Origin: Patescibacteria group bacterium
GTDB taxonomy: Bacteria > Patescibacteriota > Patescibacteriia > UBA9934 > GWF2-40-263
Direction: 5' to 3'
Assembly: GCA_004298405.1 (NCBI GenBank)
Contig: SCSL01000066.1
Span: 1 to 21,190, forward strand
Length of the DNA: 21,190 bases
A model generated the notes under the pieces. That model was not told the DNA's origin and ran no database searches. It was given only the letters and a program-made list of their open reading frames with translations. Position numbers and translations under genes: made by a program. Below, one piece after another: positions 1 through 6,159 of the stretch (position 1 is the first letter of the stretch; every line of letters starts with the position of its first letter).

Positions 1-63
1 GTCCTTGAGTTGCCCAACCGTATCGTGAGCAACCATGGACAGGGGTCTGCCTATGTTTTTCAT
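1..63 (-). CDS. possible partial ORF at left edge
   Basis: An ATG at 63 on the minus strand opens a frame of 21 codons with no stop before the window ends (starts MKNIGRPLSMVAHDTVGQ). It lies just downstream of pyrC in the same direction. I see no good SD. The start codon sits in the 3' arm of a perfect inverted repeat (61-80). The peptide is too short to assign; it could be an N-terminus or chance. Confidence 0.3.
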   Translation of the reverse strand, partial: MKNIGRPLSMVAHDTVGQLKD

Positions 64-80
64 GAGAATAGTATCTCATG
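61..80. repeat. perfect inverted repeat, 7-bp arms
   Basis: CATGAGA (61-67) and TCTCATG (74-80) are perfect inverted arms around a 6-nt spacer. On the minus strand the hairpin is followed by A residues, not T, so it is not an intrinsic terminator for pyrC. Its 3' arm contains the ATG of the possible edge ORF, so it could be an operator or a start-codon-masking hairpin. Confidence 0.55.
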
Positions 81-100
81 GAATACAGTTTTAGTATAGA

Positions 101-1147
101 TTAGTGAGGGATGGTATTATAGGGAACGATCTCGTGACCGTTGCAGAGGTCGATCACGTCGGGGACATCCCATGGATTCCTGACGAGTTCGATCTCCCCT
201 TGATTGAGCGGCACCCCGTGCCAGTGCGCGCCACGCTCACACAGAAATTCTTCGAGTTGATCGAGGTGCCCGTGTGCTTCGAACAGCTCGACGAGGACTG
301 GGAGTTCGGTAGGAGCGGTGAACACTCCTGAAGCGGGAGACGCGTCTGTACGTTCTTTGGCGGGACGAAGATGCGACGCATTGTCCGAACCGTAGAAGAA
401 CCGAGGATGGGACATGGCTGCGGTGCGAACCGCGAACACATCCTGCAAGGATTTGGGATAAGGCATGCACTGGAGGTGCGGATCCTGATCGGCCATGTCC
501 GAGGTGACACTCATGTGGTGCGGTGTGACCGTGGCGCACACGAGGTCCCCTTGGTTAATCACCCACTCGACCATCTGGGCATCGGAGATGTGCTCCACGC
601 AGATCTTGAGGTCGGGAATCTTCTTGCGGATCTGATCGAGGATCGGAATGAAGGCTCGTTCGCGCACAGCACGAGGCCTGCTGGGAAGCTCGGCGTGAAA
701 GAGGGCAGTGCGCCTCTGGTCACGCGTCACACGAAGCACATCGAGGAACTTCGGATCTTTGTAGTCGATGATGCCATGCGCTGAGTTGGTCGTTGCGTTG
801 GCAGGCATGATCTTCACGCCATAGGCGCCAGCGGAGAATGCGGCTGTGAGCATAGCTGGTGTCGTGTTGGGTGAAGCCATCACGACCATGAGCGGCTTGA
901 AGTCCAGGAACCCAGCCGCCTTAGCCACCTCACGAATATCGTTCCAGTAACCGATCATCTGTGTGGCTGTCAGGATCGGTGGATCGATGTTGCCCATGGC
1001 GTTCGCGCGCGCGAACTGTCGCGCGATGTAGGCCACCGTCGGCGCAAAGCGCGGATCGCCCTTCTGACGGAAATGATTGTGCCAGTTGTCAGGTCGACGC
1101 AGGCGGATGCGGATCGGCTTTTGGACAGAGTCCCGGTCGAGGATCAT
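101..1147 (-). CDS. pyrC: dihydroorotase
   Basis: Catalyses reversible cyclisation of carbamoyl-aspartate to dihydroorotate, step three of de novo UMP synthesis, in the cytosol. The 348-aa length and motifs fit the PyrC (class II) amidohydrolase family. Visible are the HxH zinc pair (H23/H25 in DNWHNHF), the lysine expected to be carbamylated (K112 in VKIMPANATTNS), H151 (FHAEL), H186 (VEHISD) and the catalytic aspartate D255 in GSDNASH. The ATG at 1147 overlaps the pyrD stop as ATGA. GGAGGT lies just upstream inside the pyrD tail, so translation is probably coupled. I see no intrinsic terminator before the window edge. Confidence 0.93.
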   Translation of the reverse strand: MILDRDSVQKPIRIRLRRPDNWHNHFRQKGDPRFAPTVAYIARQFARANAMGNIDPPILTATQMIGYWNDIREVAKAAGFLDFKPLMVVMASPNTTPAMLTAAFSAGAYGVKIMPANATTNSAHGIIDYKDPKFLDVLRVTRDQRRTALFHAELPSRPRAVRERAFIPILDQIRKKIPDLKICVEHISDAQMVEWVINQGDLVCATVTPHHMSVTSDMADQDPHLQCMPYPKSLQDVFAVRTAAMSHPRFFYGSDNASHLRPAKERTDASPASGVFTAPTELPVLVELFEAHGHLDQLEEFLCERGAHWHGVPLNQGEIELVRNPWDVPDVIDLCNGHEIVPYNTIPH

Positions 1148-2136
1148 GTGACCTCCAGAGAAGCATGACGGATGATGGACTGCACGCGCCAGGGGCGTAG
1201 GAAGGCGACCGATCCCAGGAACACAGAATTGGCGCCCGCGCCGATAAGACGCCTGGCATCCTTAGGTTTCAGAATCCCGCCACCGCCGTTGATGAGCGTC
1301 TTTGGGTCAAGCTTCCGGAACTGCGTGATCCAGTCCTCGACCAATGGAAGCAATGGGGCACCAGAGAGGCCACCGCCGCCAGGCTTCCCCAGATGGGCGA
1401 GTGGCGACACAGGCGACCCAAAGAGTCCTTGCCAGTTAGGAACGCTGGTACTCCCCCACGATACCGTATTGGAGATACAGATCGCGTCGCAGGCCGGGTG
1501 CTCAGCGATCGCGGCGGCATCGATGATGGACGTATCGACGGCAAGCTTTGGTATGAGCGGTATGTCCAGAATGCTCGCAATGTCGAGCGTCTCCAGGATG
1601 AAGTCCAGCGTCGTCTTCGCGTGCGGGCCGGTGTTGGGGCAGGAGAAGTTGATCTGTAGCGCAACGGGCGCTCGGAATCCCGGAAGCGCATCGCGCATGA
1701 GATGCACGAATGCCCTGATCTCCTGGATCCTCATCGCGAGCTCAAGCTTGGGCTCATCGGACAAGCTCGCGATTTGCATGAAGGAAAGAACCACTGGAGA
1801 TTCTCTCCTCTGCCAGATCCCACGACGAAGAAGTTCTTCCGCCCCGGGGTTCGTGAGGCCGACCTTGTTGAGAGCAAAACCGTTCCACCAGGAAGCCGGC
1901 GTCACATGGACGCACGCGGGAAGGAGTTCGCTGGGGGTGATGCCATCTTCCTTGATGGGCATGTTCCCTGTGTTGGGATTGAGCGTCATCGTCTTGGCGA
2001 CGAAGGTGAGACCTCGCATATCGAGGATTCCCAGAAGCCTGAGCCACCGATGATATCGGTACTCATCCCCGCCGTAGAATCCTTGCACGCCAGAGGCACC
2101 CCACACTGAACCGAAATCTATTCCACGAAGAATCAT
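1144..2136 (-). CDS. pyrD: dihydroorotate dehydrogenase
   Basis: Flavoprotein oxidising dihydroorotate to orotate, the step after PyrC. The frame is open further upstream, but the ATG at 2136 has a strong GGAGG four bases before it and gives 330 aa, normal for the family. C166 in NFSCPN matches the catalytic-cysteine loop of class 1 enzymes (class 2 has serine). K197 (IPKLAV), N223 (ISNTV), the glycine-rich GGGGLSG (254-260) and NGGGGI (283-288) fit the FMN/orotate barrel. I see no N-terminal membrane extension, so it is probably soluble; the electron acceptor cannot be read and no pyrK is visible. It overlaps pyrC by 4 bases. Confidence 0.92.
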   Translation of the reverse strand: MILRGIDFGSVWGASGVQGFYGGDEYRYHRWLRLLGILDMRGLTFVAKTMTLNPNTGNMPIKEDGITPSELLPACVHVTPASWWNGFALNKVGLTNPGAEELLRRGIWQRRESPVVLSFMQIASLSDEPKLELAMRIQEIRAFVHLMRDALPGFRAPVALQINFSCPNTGPHAKTTLDFILETLDIASILDIPLIPKLAVDTSIIDAAAIAEHPACDAICISNTVSWGSTSVPNWQGLFGSPVSPLAHLGKPGGGGLSGAPLLPLVEDWITQFRKLDPKTLINGGGGILKPKDARRLIGAGANSVFLGSVAFLRPWRVQSIIRHASLEVT

Positions 2137-2152
2137 GTGACCTCCGACTGGG

Positions 2153-2181
2153 AGTCTACCTCCTATCGACGATGCCGACAA
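2153..2181 (-). promoter_or_regulatory. possible promoter of pyrDC
   Basis: Minus-strand TTGTCG (2176-2181), a 17-base spacer, then TAGACT (2153-2158). It would give a leader of about ten bases carrying the GGAGG of pyrD. The -35 matches only 4 of 6 consensus bases, so the call is tentative. Confidence 0.35.
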
Positions 2182-2193
2182 CATCGACCCATT

Positions 2194-2214
2194 GTCGGTA
2201 GCTAAGCCACCGAC
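2194..2214 (-). other. hairpin upstream of pyrD
   Basis: GTCGGT and ACCGAC arms extend to a 9-bp stem (one G-T pair on the minus strand) around a TTA loop. It lies between the MFS terminator and pyrD. It may be a leader structure or an operator. It does not resemble the PyrR-binding loop that I would recognise, and no T-tract follows. Confidence 0.45.
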
Positions 2215-2239
2215 CTGGTTGAAGAAAATGCATGTTTTG

Positions 2240-2277
2240 AAAAAAACAACCCTTCCTCGCAAGAGGTCGGGTTGTTT
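2240..2277 (-). terminator. intrinsic terminator of the MFS gene
   Basis: On the minus strand AAACAACCC (2277-2269) pairs with GGGTTGTTT (2252-2244). An inner CCTC/GAGG helix has a GCAA loop on the plus strand, and a run of seven T follows on the transcript. It begins a few bases after the MFS stop codon and separates that gene from pyrD. Confidence 0.85.
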
Positions 2278-2280
2278 GCG

Positions 2281-3453
2281 TTAGGCTTCGCGGGGGCGGG
2301 TGAACCACAAGGCCACAGCGCCCAAGAGAAGGATGGCGGCGCAGGCGATCCAGACCAGACGGATCGTCTCTGGCGTGTTGGGCGCCTCCGCGATGAACAG
2401 CCAAATGACGAGCGGCACCACAGCGAATCCGATCCGCCCCAGGAAAGACTGCAGGGAACCGAACGTCGCGCGATAGCTGGTGTGCACACGATGCTGAACG
2501 AAACTGTCTGTGAGCGGCTGGAAGAAACCTCGACCGATCTCGTGCACGATGAGCGCTGGCATCGCCAGGAAAAATCCCGGCGCGATCGCCACCCCCAACA
2601 GCCCCGCTCCAGAGAGCGCGATCAAGAGAACAATCAGACGACTCTCACTCCCCACGGGAATGGTGAGGCGACGAATGTACTGCGACGCTCCGATGAGTCC
2701 CAGGAAAATGACCGGCCAAATGAACGCGAGACCCAGCTGTCCCACCGATGGAAGAAAGAACAGCGCCCAGTAGTGATTGAACGAGACCACCGCGCCGAAC
2801 ACGATGAGTGAGCCGACCACCCACATGAGGGCTTTACTGCTCCTGAGTTGGGCAAGCGCACGACGGAACGCCTCGAGTTCACTCACGTACTCGAGCGGCT
2901 CGCCCTGACCGTTCATAAAGCGATGGGCAACCCAGCTCGCTCCAAGCGCCGTGAGAACAAACGGCAACCAGATCAGACGCGGCTCCCACAGGGCGATCAA
3001 CGCGCCGACGAATCCGCCCACAAGCATCAAGAGAGACTTGATGAGCGACTCGGTCGCGTAGACGTGGCGAAGTTCTGACGCACGACCCTCTCGCGTCAAC
3101 GCGTCCGCAATCCAGGCCGTGCCAACTCCAGAGATGAATGCACTCCCAATGCCGATGAGCGACTCACCCAGCGCTGCCGTCCAGAAGCTATGCGCGAAGA
3201 TGTACGAGAGCGCGCCCAGCGCGTAGAACACGCCACCGAGTTTAAGCGAGAACGCGCGCGAGCGTCCGTCAGCAAGCATGCCGGTGGGGAGTTCCGCGGC
3301 GATGATCACCGTCCAGAAGATCGCATTCACCAACGCAATCTGCCCAAGCGAAAGGCCGATCCCCTGAAGAAACGGCGTATAAGCCGTGACGGTCGATCCC
3401 ATCCCGATGTGAATGAGCGCGAAGAACAGATAGTACGTACGTGCCGCGGACAT
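2281..3453 (-). CDS. MFS transporter
   Basis: A 390-aa polytopic inner-membrane protein with about twelve hydrophobic segments, the usual size for a major facilitator superfamily carrier. A motif-A-like loop is visible between helices 2 and 3 (GMLADGRSRAFSLKLGG), and helix 1 starts immediately after MSAARTYY. The substrate cannot be read; drug or metabolite efflux is possible. The ATG at 3453 has GAGGAGG upstream. It is a single-gene unit: its own promoter (3619-3647), a structured leader of about 160 bases with competing hairpins, and a strong terminator. The leader implies regulation by attenuation or by a ligand. Confidence 0.85.
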   Translation of the reverse strand: MSAARTYYLFFALIHIGMGSTVTAYTPFLQGIGLSLGQIALVNAIFWTVIIAAELPTGMLADGRSRAFSLKLGGVFYALGALSYIFAHSFWTAALGESLIGIGSAFISGVGTAWIADALTREGRASELRHVYATESLIKSLLMLVGGFVGALIALWEPRLIWLPFVLTALGASWVAHRFMNGQGEPLEYVSELEAFRRALAQLRSSKALMWVVGSLIVFGAVVSFNHYWALFFLPSVGQLGLAFIWPVIFLGLIGASQYIRRLTIPVGSESRLIVLLIALSGAGLLGVAIAPGFFLAMPALIVHEIGRGFFQPLTDSFVQHRVHTSYRATFGSLQSFLGRIGFAVVPLVIWLFIAEAPNTPETIRLVWIACAAILLLGAVALWFTRPREA

Positions 3454-3474
3454 AGATCCTCCTCGTTAAAACTT

Positions 3475-3500
3475 AAACCACCCGGTTTCCCGGGTGGTTT
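3475..3500 (-). terminator. attenuator-type hairpin before the MFS start
   Basis: A perfect 11-bp stem (3475-3485 with 3490-3500) with a GAAA tetraloop on the transcript strand, followed by TTTAAGTTTT and then the SD and ATG. It can act as a terminator or occlude the start region. The segment 3485-3495 is perfectly complementary to 3532-3542 upstream, so an alternative helix would dissolve this hairpin. Confidence 0.6.
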
Positions 3501-3505
3501 CTAAT

Positions 3506-3522
3506 CTGATTCATCAAATCAG
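3506..3522 (-). other. leader hairpin (middle)
   Basis: CTGATT / AATCAG form a 6-bp stem with a 5-nt loop in the MFS leader. It sits inside the segment that would be enclosed by the alternative 3532-3542 / 3485-3495 helix, where it would shorten the loop between the two arms. Confidence 0.5.
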
Positions 3523-3528
3523 AACAGG

Positions 3529-3597
3529 GCTACCCGGGAAACAAAACGCCATCGGAGAAATCAACTCCGAGCGTCTGGATCATTTCCTGCTGGTAGC
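3529..3597 (-). promoter_or_regulatory. candidate sensor domain / riboswitch-like leader
   Basis: On the transcript strand GCTACC (3597-3592) can pair with GGTAGC (3534-3529), closing a domain that contains the hairpin 3546-3574. The 3' strand of this closing helix overlaps the antiterminator strand 3532-3542. That overlap is the standard expression-platform layout of riboswitches. I do not recognise a known aptamer class. Structure is inferred from complementarity only. Confidence 0.4.
3541..3574 (-). terminator. hairpin with T-tract downstream of proS
   Basis: TCGGAG / CTCCGA plus an outer ACGC / GCGT helix (2-nt bulge) with a 7-nt loop, followed by TTTTGTTT on the minus strand. It can terminate proS read-through. 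It also lies inside the MFS leader downstream of that gene's likely promoter, so it may instead be part of the leader fold. Confidence 0.6.
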
Positions 3598-3618
3598 AAT
3601 TTGAATGCATACGTTTCA

Positions 3619-3647
3619 AGAATAGTCGATTTGGCTGATTTGGTCAA
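3619..3647 (-). promoter_or_regulatory. promoter of the MFS gene
   Basis: Minus-strand TTGACC (3642-3647, including the proS stop codon), a 17-base spacer and TATTCT (3619-3624). It predicts a start near 3612 and a leader of about 160 bases. Confidence 0.6.
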
Positions 3648-4924
3648 TGCGAAGTAAGTCTCTCGGGTGCCTCGAGCCACTCATGGATCTGCTCGGCAAC
3701 GTTCTCAAGCTTCACCAGTCGCGCGTCTTGCTCGTATCGTTCCTTCCACTCAACCGATCCTTCTGCCAACGACTTTGTTGAGATCACAAGCCTCAATGGA
3801 ATTCCAATGAGATCCGCGTCCGCAAACTTCTCGCCTGCGCTCACACCTTCGCGATCATCCCAGAGGACTTCTGTGCCGGCGTCTTCAAGCTCATCGACAA
3901 GCGAGGTCGCTGACTCTTGGATCCGACCGTTTGCCTCTTCATCCTTTCCTGTCAGTGTTACCAGATGTACATGATGCGGCGCCACGCTCTTAGGCCAAAT
4001 CATCCCGCGATCGTCATGATGCACTTCCACAATCGAACCCATCACACGACTTGGTCCGATGCCATAACAACCCATGAGAATGTCAACGAGTTTCCCGTCT
4101 GGTCCTGGTACCTTCAAATCAAACGCGTTTGAGAATCGACACTCGAGAGGAAAAATGTTTCCCACCTCAATCGATTTCATGATCTCGTACTTTTCTTCGT
4201 TCTCCTGGTCCGCCTCTGGGACAATCTCTTTATTCATCGCTTCACCTGTTTTGCGATCGATGTAAATCTTATCTTCCCCAGCTGGAGTGGCGACTTGAAA
4301 CTCGTGAGAATTTTTTTCTGTAAATACCCCGCCCGATGCCGCGGCCACGATGGCATCTAGTCCACAACGACGGTACACCGCGAGGTACGCCGCCTTAGCC
4401 TTCTCATAAAAGTCGAGGAAGTCTGCCTCGGTCAGATGGAAACTGTAGAGGTCTTTCATGGAGAACTCCCTCCCGCGCAAGAGTCCTGACTTCGCGCGAG
4501 GCTCATTGCGAAATTTGTCCTGTATCTGATAGAGCGCAACAGGAAAATCTCGATAGGAATGCGCGTATGCTTTTACAAGCGGCGTGATCACCTCTTCCGC
4601 CGTTGAAGAAAGAGCATATTCTTTTCCACCCGCGCCCTCCAGCTTGAACATGACATCAATCTTCTCCCACCGTTGGGTTGCATCGTACAGCTGTTTAGGA
4701 TGAAGCGTGGGCATAAGCACTTCTTGTGCGCCCAGCTTGTCCATCTCGTCTCTGACGATTGCCTTGATCTTTGCGAGAACCCGAAGCCCCAGCGGTAAGT
4801 AGGTGTACACTCCGGCTGTGACTTGATTAATAAACCCTCCCTGTGTGAGCAGACGTGCATTAGCCGAATCTGCGTCGTGGGGAGCGTCTTTTGTTGTTTT
4901 TCCAAATAGTTTCGAATAACGCAT
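3644..4924 (-). CDS. proS: prolyl-tRNA synthetase, short form without editing domain
   Basis: Charges tRNA-Pro with proline; class II synthetase. Motif 2 (FRNEPRAKSGLLRGREF, about 138-154) and motif 3 (MGCYGIGPSRVMGSIVE, about 284-300) are clear, as is SSTAEE (106-111). A C-terminal anticodon-binding domain follows. At 426 aa it is far shorter than the roughly 570-aa bacterial form: only about 100 residues separate motif 2 from IEVGNIF, so the inserted Ala-tRNA-Pro editing domain is absent. A TTG nine bases upstream is possible, but the ATG at 4924 fits better. Its probable promoter ends only about ten bases before the ATG, implying a leaderless or near-leaderless message. Confidence 0.93.
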   Translation of the reverse strand: MRYSKLFGKTTKDAPHDADSANARLLTQGGFINQVTAGVYTYLPLGLRVLAKIKAIVRDEMDKLGAQEVLMPTLHPKQLYDATQRWEKIDVMFKLEGAGGKEYALSSTAEEVITPLVKAYAHSYRDFPVALYQIQDKFRNEPRAKSGLLRGREFSMKDLYSFHLTEADFLDFYEKAKAAYLAVYRRCGLDAIVAAASGGVFTEKNSHEFQVATPAGEDKIYIDRKTGEAMNKEIVPEADQENEEKYEIMKSIEVGNIFPLECRFSNAFDLKVPGPDGKLVDILMGCYGIGPSRVMGSIVEVHHDDRGMIWPKSVAPHHVHLVTLTGKDEEANGRIQESATSLVDELEDAGTEVLWDDREGVSAGEKFADADLIGIPLRLVISTKSLAEGSVEWKERYEQDARLVKLENVAEQIHEWLEAPERLTSH

Positions 4925-4933
4925 AGTGAACAA

Positions 4934-4962
4934 ATCCTATCAGATCAAACCGTTTTCGCCAA
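4934..4962 (-). promoter_or_regulatory. promoter of proS
   Basis: Minus-strand TTGGCG (4957-4962), a 17-base spacer and TAGGAT (4934-4939) preceded by TGA, giving an extended -10. The expected start lies about 3 bases before the ATG. The AGGA that could be taken for an SD is part of the -10. Confidence 0.5.
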
Positions 4963-4987
4963 AAAAAATCCGGCATAGTGCGCCGGT
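4961..4987 (-). terminator. intrinsic terminator of the 251-aa gene
   Basis: CCGGC / GCCGG stem (4970-4974 with 4982-4986), a 7-nt loop, and eight T on the minus strand. It sits between the 251-aa gene and the proS promoter. Confidence 0.8.
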
Positions 4988-5017
4988 CGTTGTTTTTATC
5001 TGTTGGAGTAAACCTCC

Positions 5018-5773
5018 TTAAGAAGAATCGCCCTCTTCAGGAGGAGGCCAAATGCGTCGAATCCGCTCTTCGAGAACCTGGATTCGATCGGCTCTAAATT
5101 CCCAATACGCATCCCCTTTCGGAACGTTGATCATCAACTCGATGCGGAAATCTTGAGCGAATGGAGAATCACCCAAGGCCCGGTTCACCCCTGCTTGAAA
5201 AGCCTTCACGTGCCGCACGAGAGAGTCGGGATGGAGTTCATCGAGCTGTTCGATCTCTCTTGCGCGAAACACGTCTGGAGACGTTGTTAGTCGGAGAATC
5301 CAATCCTCCGCCAGAGGATTCTTCAGATACTGCTCGGGTGAAAGACCGCAACTGCGAGAAAGCGTCACGACAACGTTCACGCGATTCCACAGTTCCTCGA
5401 GCGTTTCTTCTGGGTAACTGATGACGCGTAAAGCCAGGGCGAAATCGATGGTTGGTTCAGCGATTGCGTTCCGGTTGAACTCATGAACGCCCTCAATCCA
5501 GAACGTCCCAAGTTCCCTGGCAAGACAGATCGCCTTTCTCCTTACGAAATTTCTCGAAAGGGATCGGTTGTCCCCACGCGTATCAAGGAGACGATCAGCT
5601 AACGTCTCAGCGAGTTCTGCATGAAGACGTCGAACCAATTCTCGAATGCGTCCATTCATGCTATGGACGCTCCCTCCCTGCCGACCTAATCGACCGGTGA
5701 TAGTCCCTTTCGAACGCATTGCTATGACCAGAACACGTACAAGCTCCTCTCGACTCACGTTCGGTCTTTCCAT
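5018..5773 (-). CDS. hypothetical protein, 251 aa
   Basis: I do not recognise the family. The protein is charged and mostly helical by appearance, with no signal peptide, membrane segment or cysteine cluster. The N-terminus is rich in arginine (VIAMRSKGTITGRLGRQG, RELVRRLH). The C-terminus is amphipathic and ends in an acidic tail after IRRIWPPPEE. The ATG at 5773 is preferred over the one at 5803: GGGAGAGA lies just upstream, and the probable promoter places the transcript start near 5801. It forms a single-gene unit with its own promoter and terminator between proS and tRNA-Arg. The region looks more GC-rich than proS. Confidence 0.7.
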   Translation of the reverse strand: MERPNVSREELVRVLVIAMRSKGTITGRLGRQGGSVHSMNGRIRELVRRLHAELAETLADRLLDTRGDNRSLSRNFVRRKAICLARELGTFWIEGVHEFNRNAIAEPTIDFALALRVISYPEETLEELWNRVNVVVTLSRSCGLSPEQYLKNPLAEDWILRLTTSPDVFRAREIEQLDELHPDSLVRHVKAFQAGVNRALGDSPFAQDFRIELMINVPKGDAYWEFRADRIQVLEERIRRIWPPPEEGDSS

Positions 5774-5807
5774 GATTCTCTCCCTGTTGGTTAGAGTCCT
5801 CATGTCG

Positions 5808-5836
5808 ATCTTGATAAAAAATCAAAGAGCTGTCAA
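5808..5836 (-). promoter_or_regulatory. promoter of the 251-aa gene
   Basis: Minus-strand TTGACA (5831-5836, perfect consensus), a 17-base spacer and CAAGAT (5808-5813). The spacer holds a small inverted repeat (TTGAT / ATCAA, 5811-5825) that could be an operator. Confidence 0.6.
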
Positions 5837-5853
5837 CCGTCCCGTCCGTAGAT

Positions 5854-5880
5854 CAAAAACCGACCAGAGATGACTGATCG
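5854..5880 (-). terminator. terminator of tRNA-Arg
   Basis: On the minus strand CGATCAG pairs with CTGGTCG (7 bp, one G-T pair) around TCATCT, followed by GTTTTTG. It lies about 10 bases beyond the tRNA 3' end. Confidence 0.6.
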
Positions 5881-5889
5881 ATTTTTGTA

Positions 5890-5966
5890 TGGTGCGGCCG
5901 GAGGGATTCGAACCCCCGACCCTCTGTTCCGAAGACAGATGCTCTATCCAGCTGAGCTACGGCCGC
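5890..5966 (-). tRNA. tRNA-Arg (anticodon TCG)
   Basis: A full cloverleaf on the minus strand: acceptor GCGGCCG / CGGCCGC, D stem GCTC / GAGC, anticodon stem TCTGT / ACAGA with loop CTTCGGA (anticodon TCG, reads CGA), T stem GGGGG / CCCTC with TTCGAAT loop. CCA is encoded. Length is 77 with CCA. It is divergent from tRNA-Lys. Confidence 0.95.
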
Positions 5967-5975
5967 ATGGCGCAA

Positions 5976-6004
5976 AGGCTACCCAAAATCTTGACGCACG
6001 TCAA
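5976..6004 (-). promoter_or_regulatory. promoter of tRNA-Arg
   Basis: Minus-strand TTGACG (5999-6004), a 17-base spacer and TAGCCT (5976-5981), ending ten bases before the mature tRNA. The -35 is one arm of the palindrome TTGACGCACGTCAA. Confidence 0.6.
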
Positions 6005-6019
6005 TTGAATTGTCATACT
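5991..6019 (+). promoter_or_regulatory. promoter of tRNA-Lys
   Basis: TTGACG (5991-5996), a 17-base spacer and CATACT (6014-6019), ending 12 bases before the mature tRNA. The -35 is the other arm of the palindrome shared with the tRNA-Arg promoter. Confidence 0.6.
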
Positions 6020-6031
6020 GTTGCCGTTCAT

Positions 6032-6106
6032 GCGTCGGTAGCTCAGGGGTAGAGCAGGAGACTCTTAATCTCTTGGTCGTGGGTTCAAATCCCACCCGAC
6101 GCACCA
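6032..6106 (+). tRNA. tRNA-Lys (anticodon CTT)
   Basis: Cloverleaf: acceptor GCGTCGG / CCGACGC, D stem GCTC / GAGC, anticodon stem GGAGA / TCTCT with loop CTCTTAA (anticodon CTT, reads AAG), T stem GTGGG / CCCAC with loop TTCAAAT, discriminator A and encoded CCA. Length is 75 with CCA. Confidence 0.95.
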
Positions 6107-6159
6107 CAAAAACACCCTTCGACTCGGTCCTCAGATGACCTCGCTCAGGGTGTTTTTGT
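6106..6159. terminator. bidirectional terminator made from a palindromic repeat
   Basis: A perfect 13-bp stem (6106-6118 with 6147-6159, ACAAAAACACCCT and its complement) encloses a 28-nt loop with further internal symmetry. It serves tRNA-Lys on the plus strand and the transglutaminase-like gene on the minus strand. That gene's TGA (6145-6147) begins the 3' arm. The core CCCTTCGACTCG...CGCTCAGGG resembles dispersed palindromic repeats seen in many bacterial genomes. Confidence 0.7.

Noticed and set aside
1172..2053. Long plus-strand open frame opposite pyrD
   Set aside because: It is the antisense shadow of a GC-rich gene; it has no recognisable domain, while the minus strand encodes an intact PyrD.
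2137..2262. N-terminal extension of PyrD to an upstream ATG
   Set aside because: It would translate through the T-tract of the MFS terminator and the hairpin at 2194-2214, and the ATG at 2136 has a perfect SD.
5890..6106. tRNA genes as an integration site for a mobile element
   Set aside because: No integrase and no direct repeat of a tRNA 3' end was found in the window.
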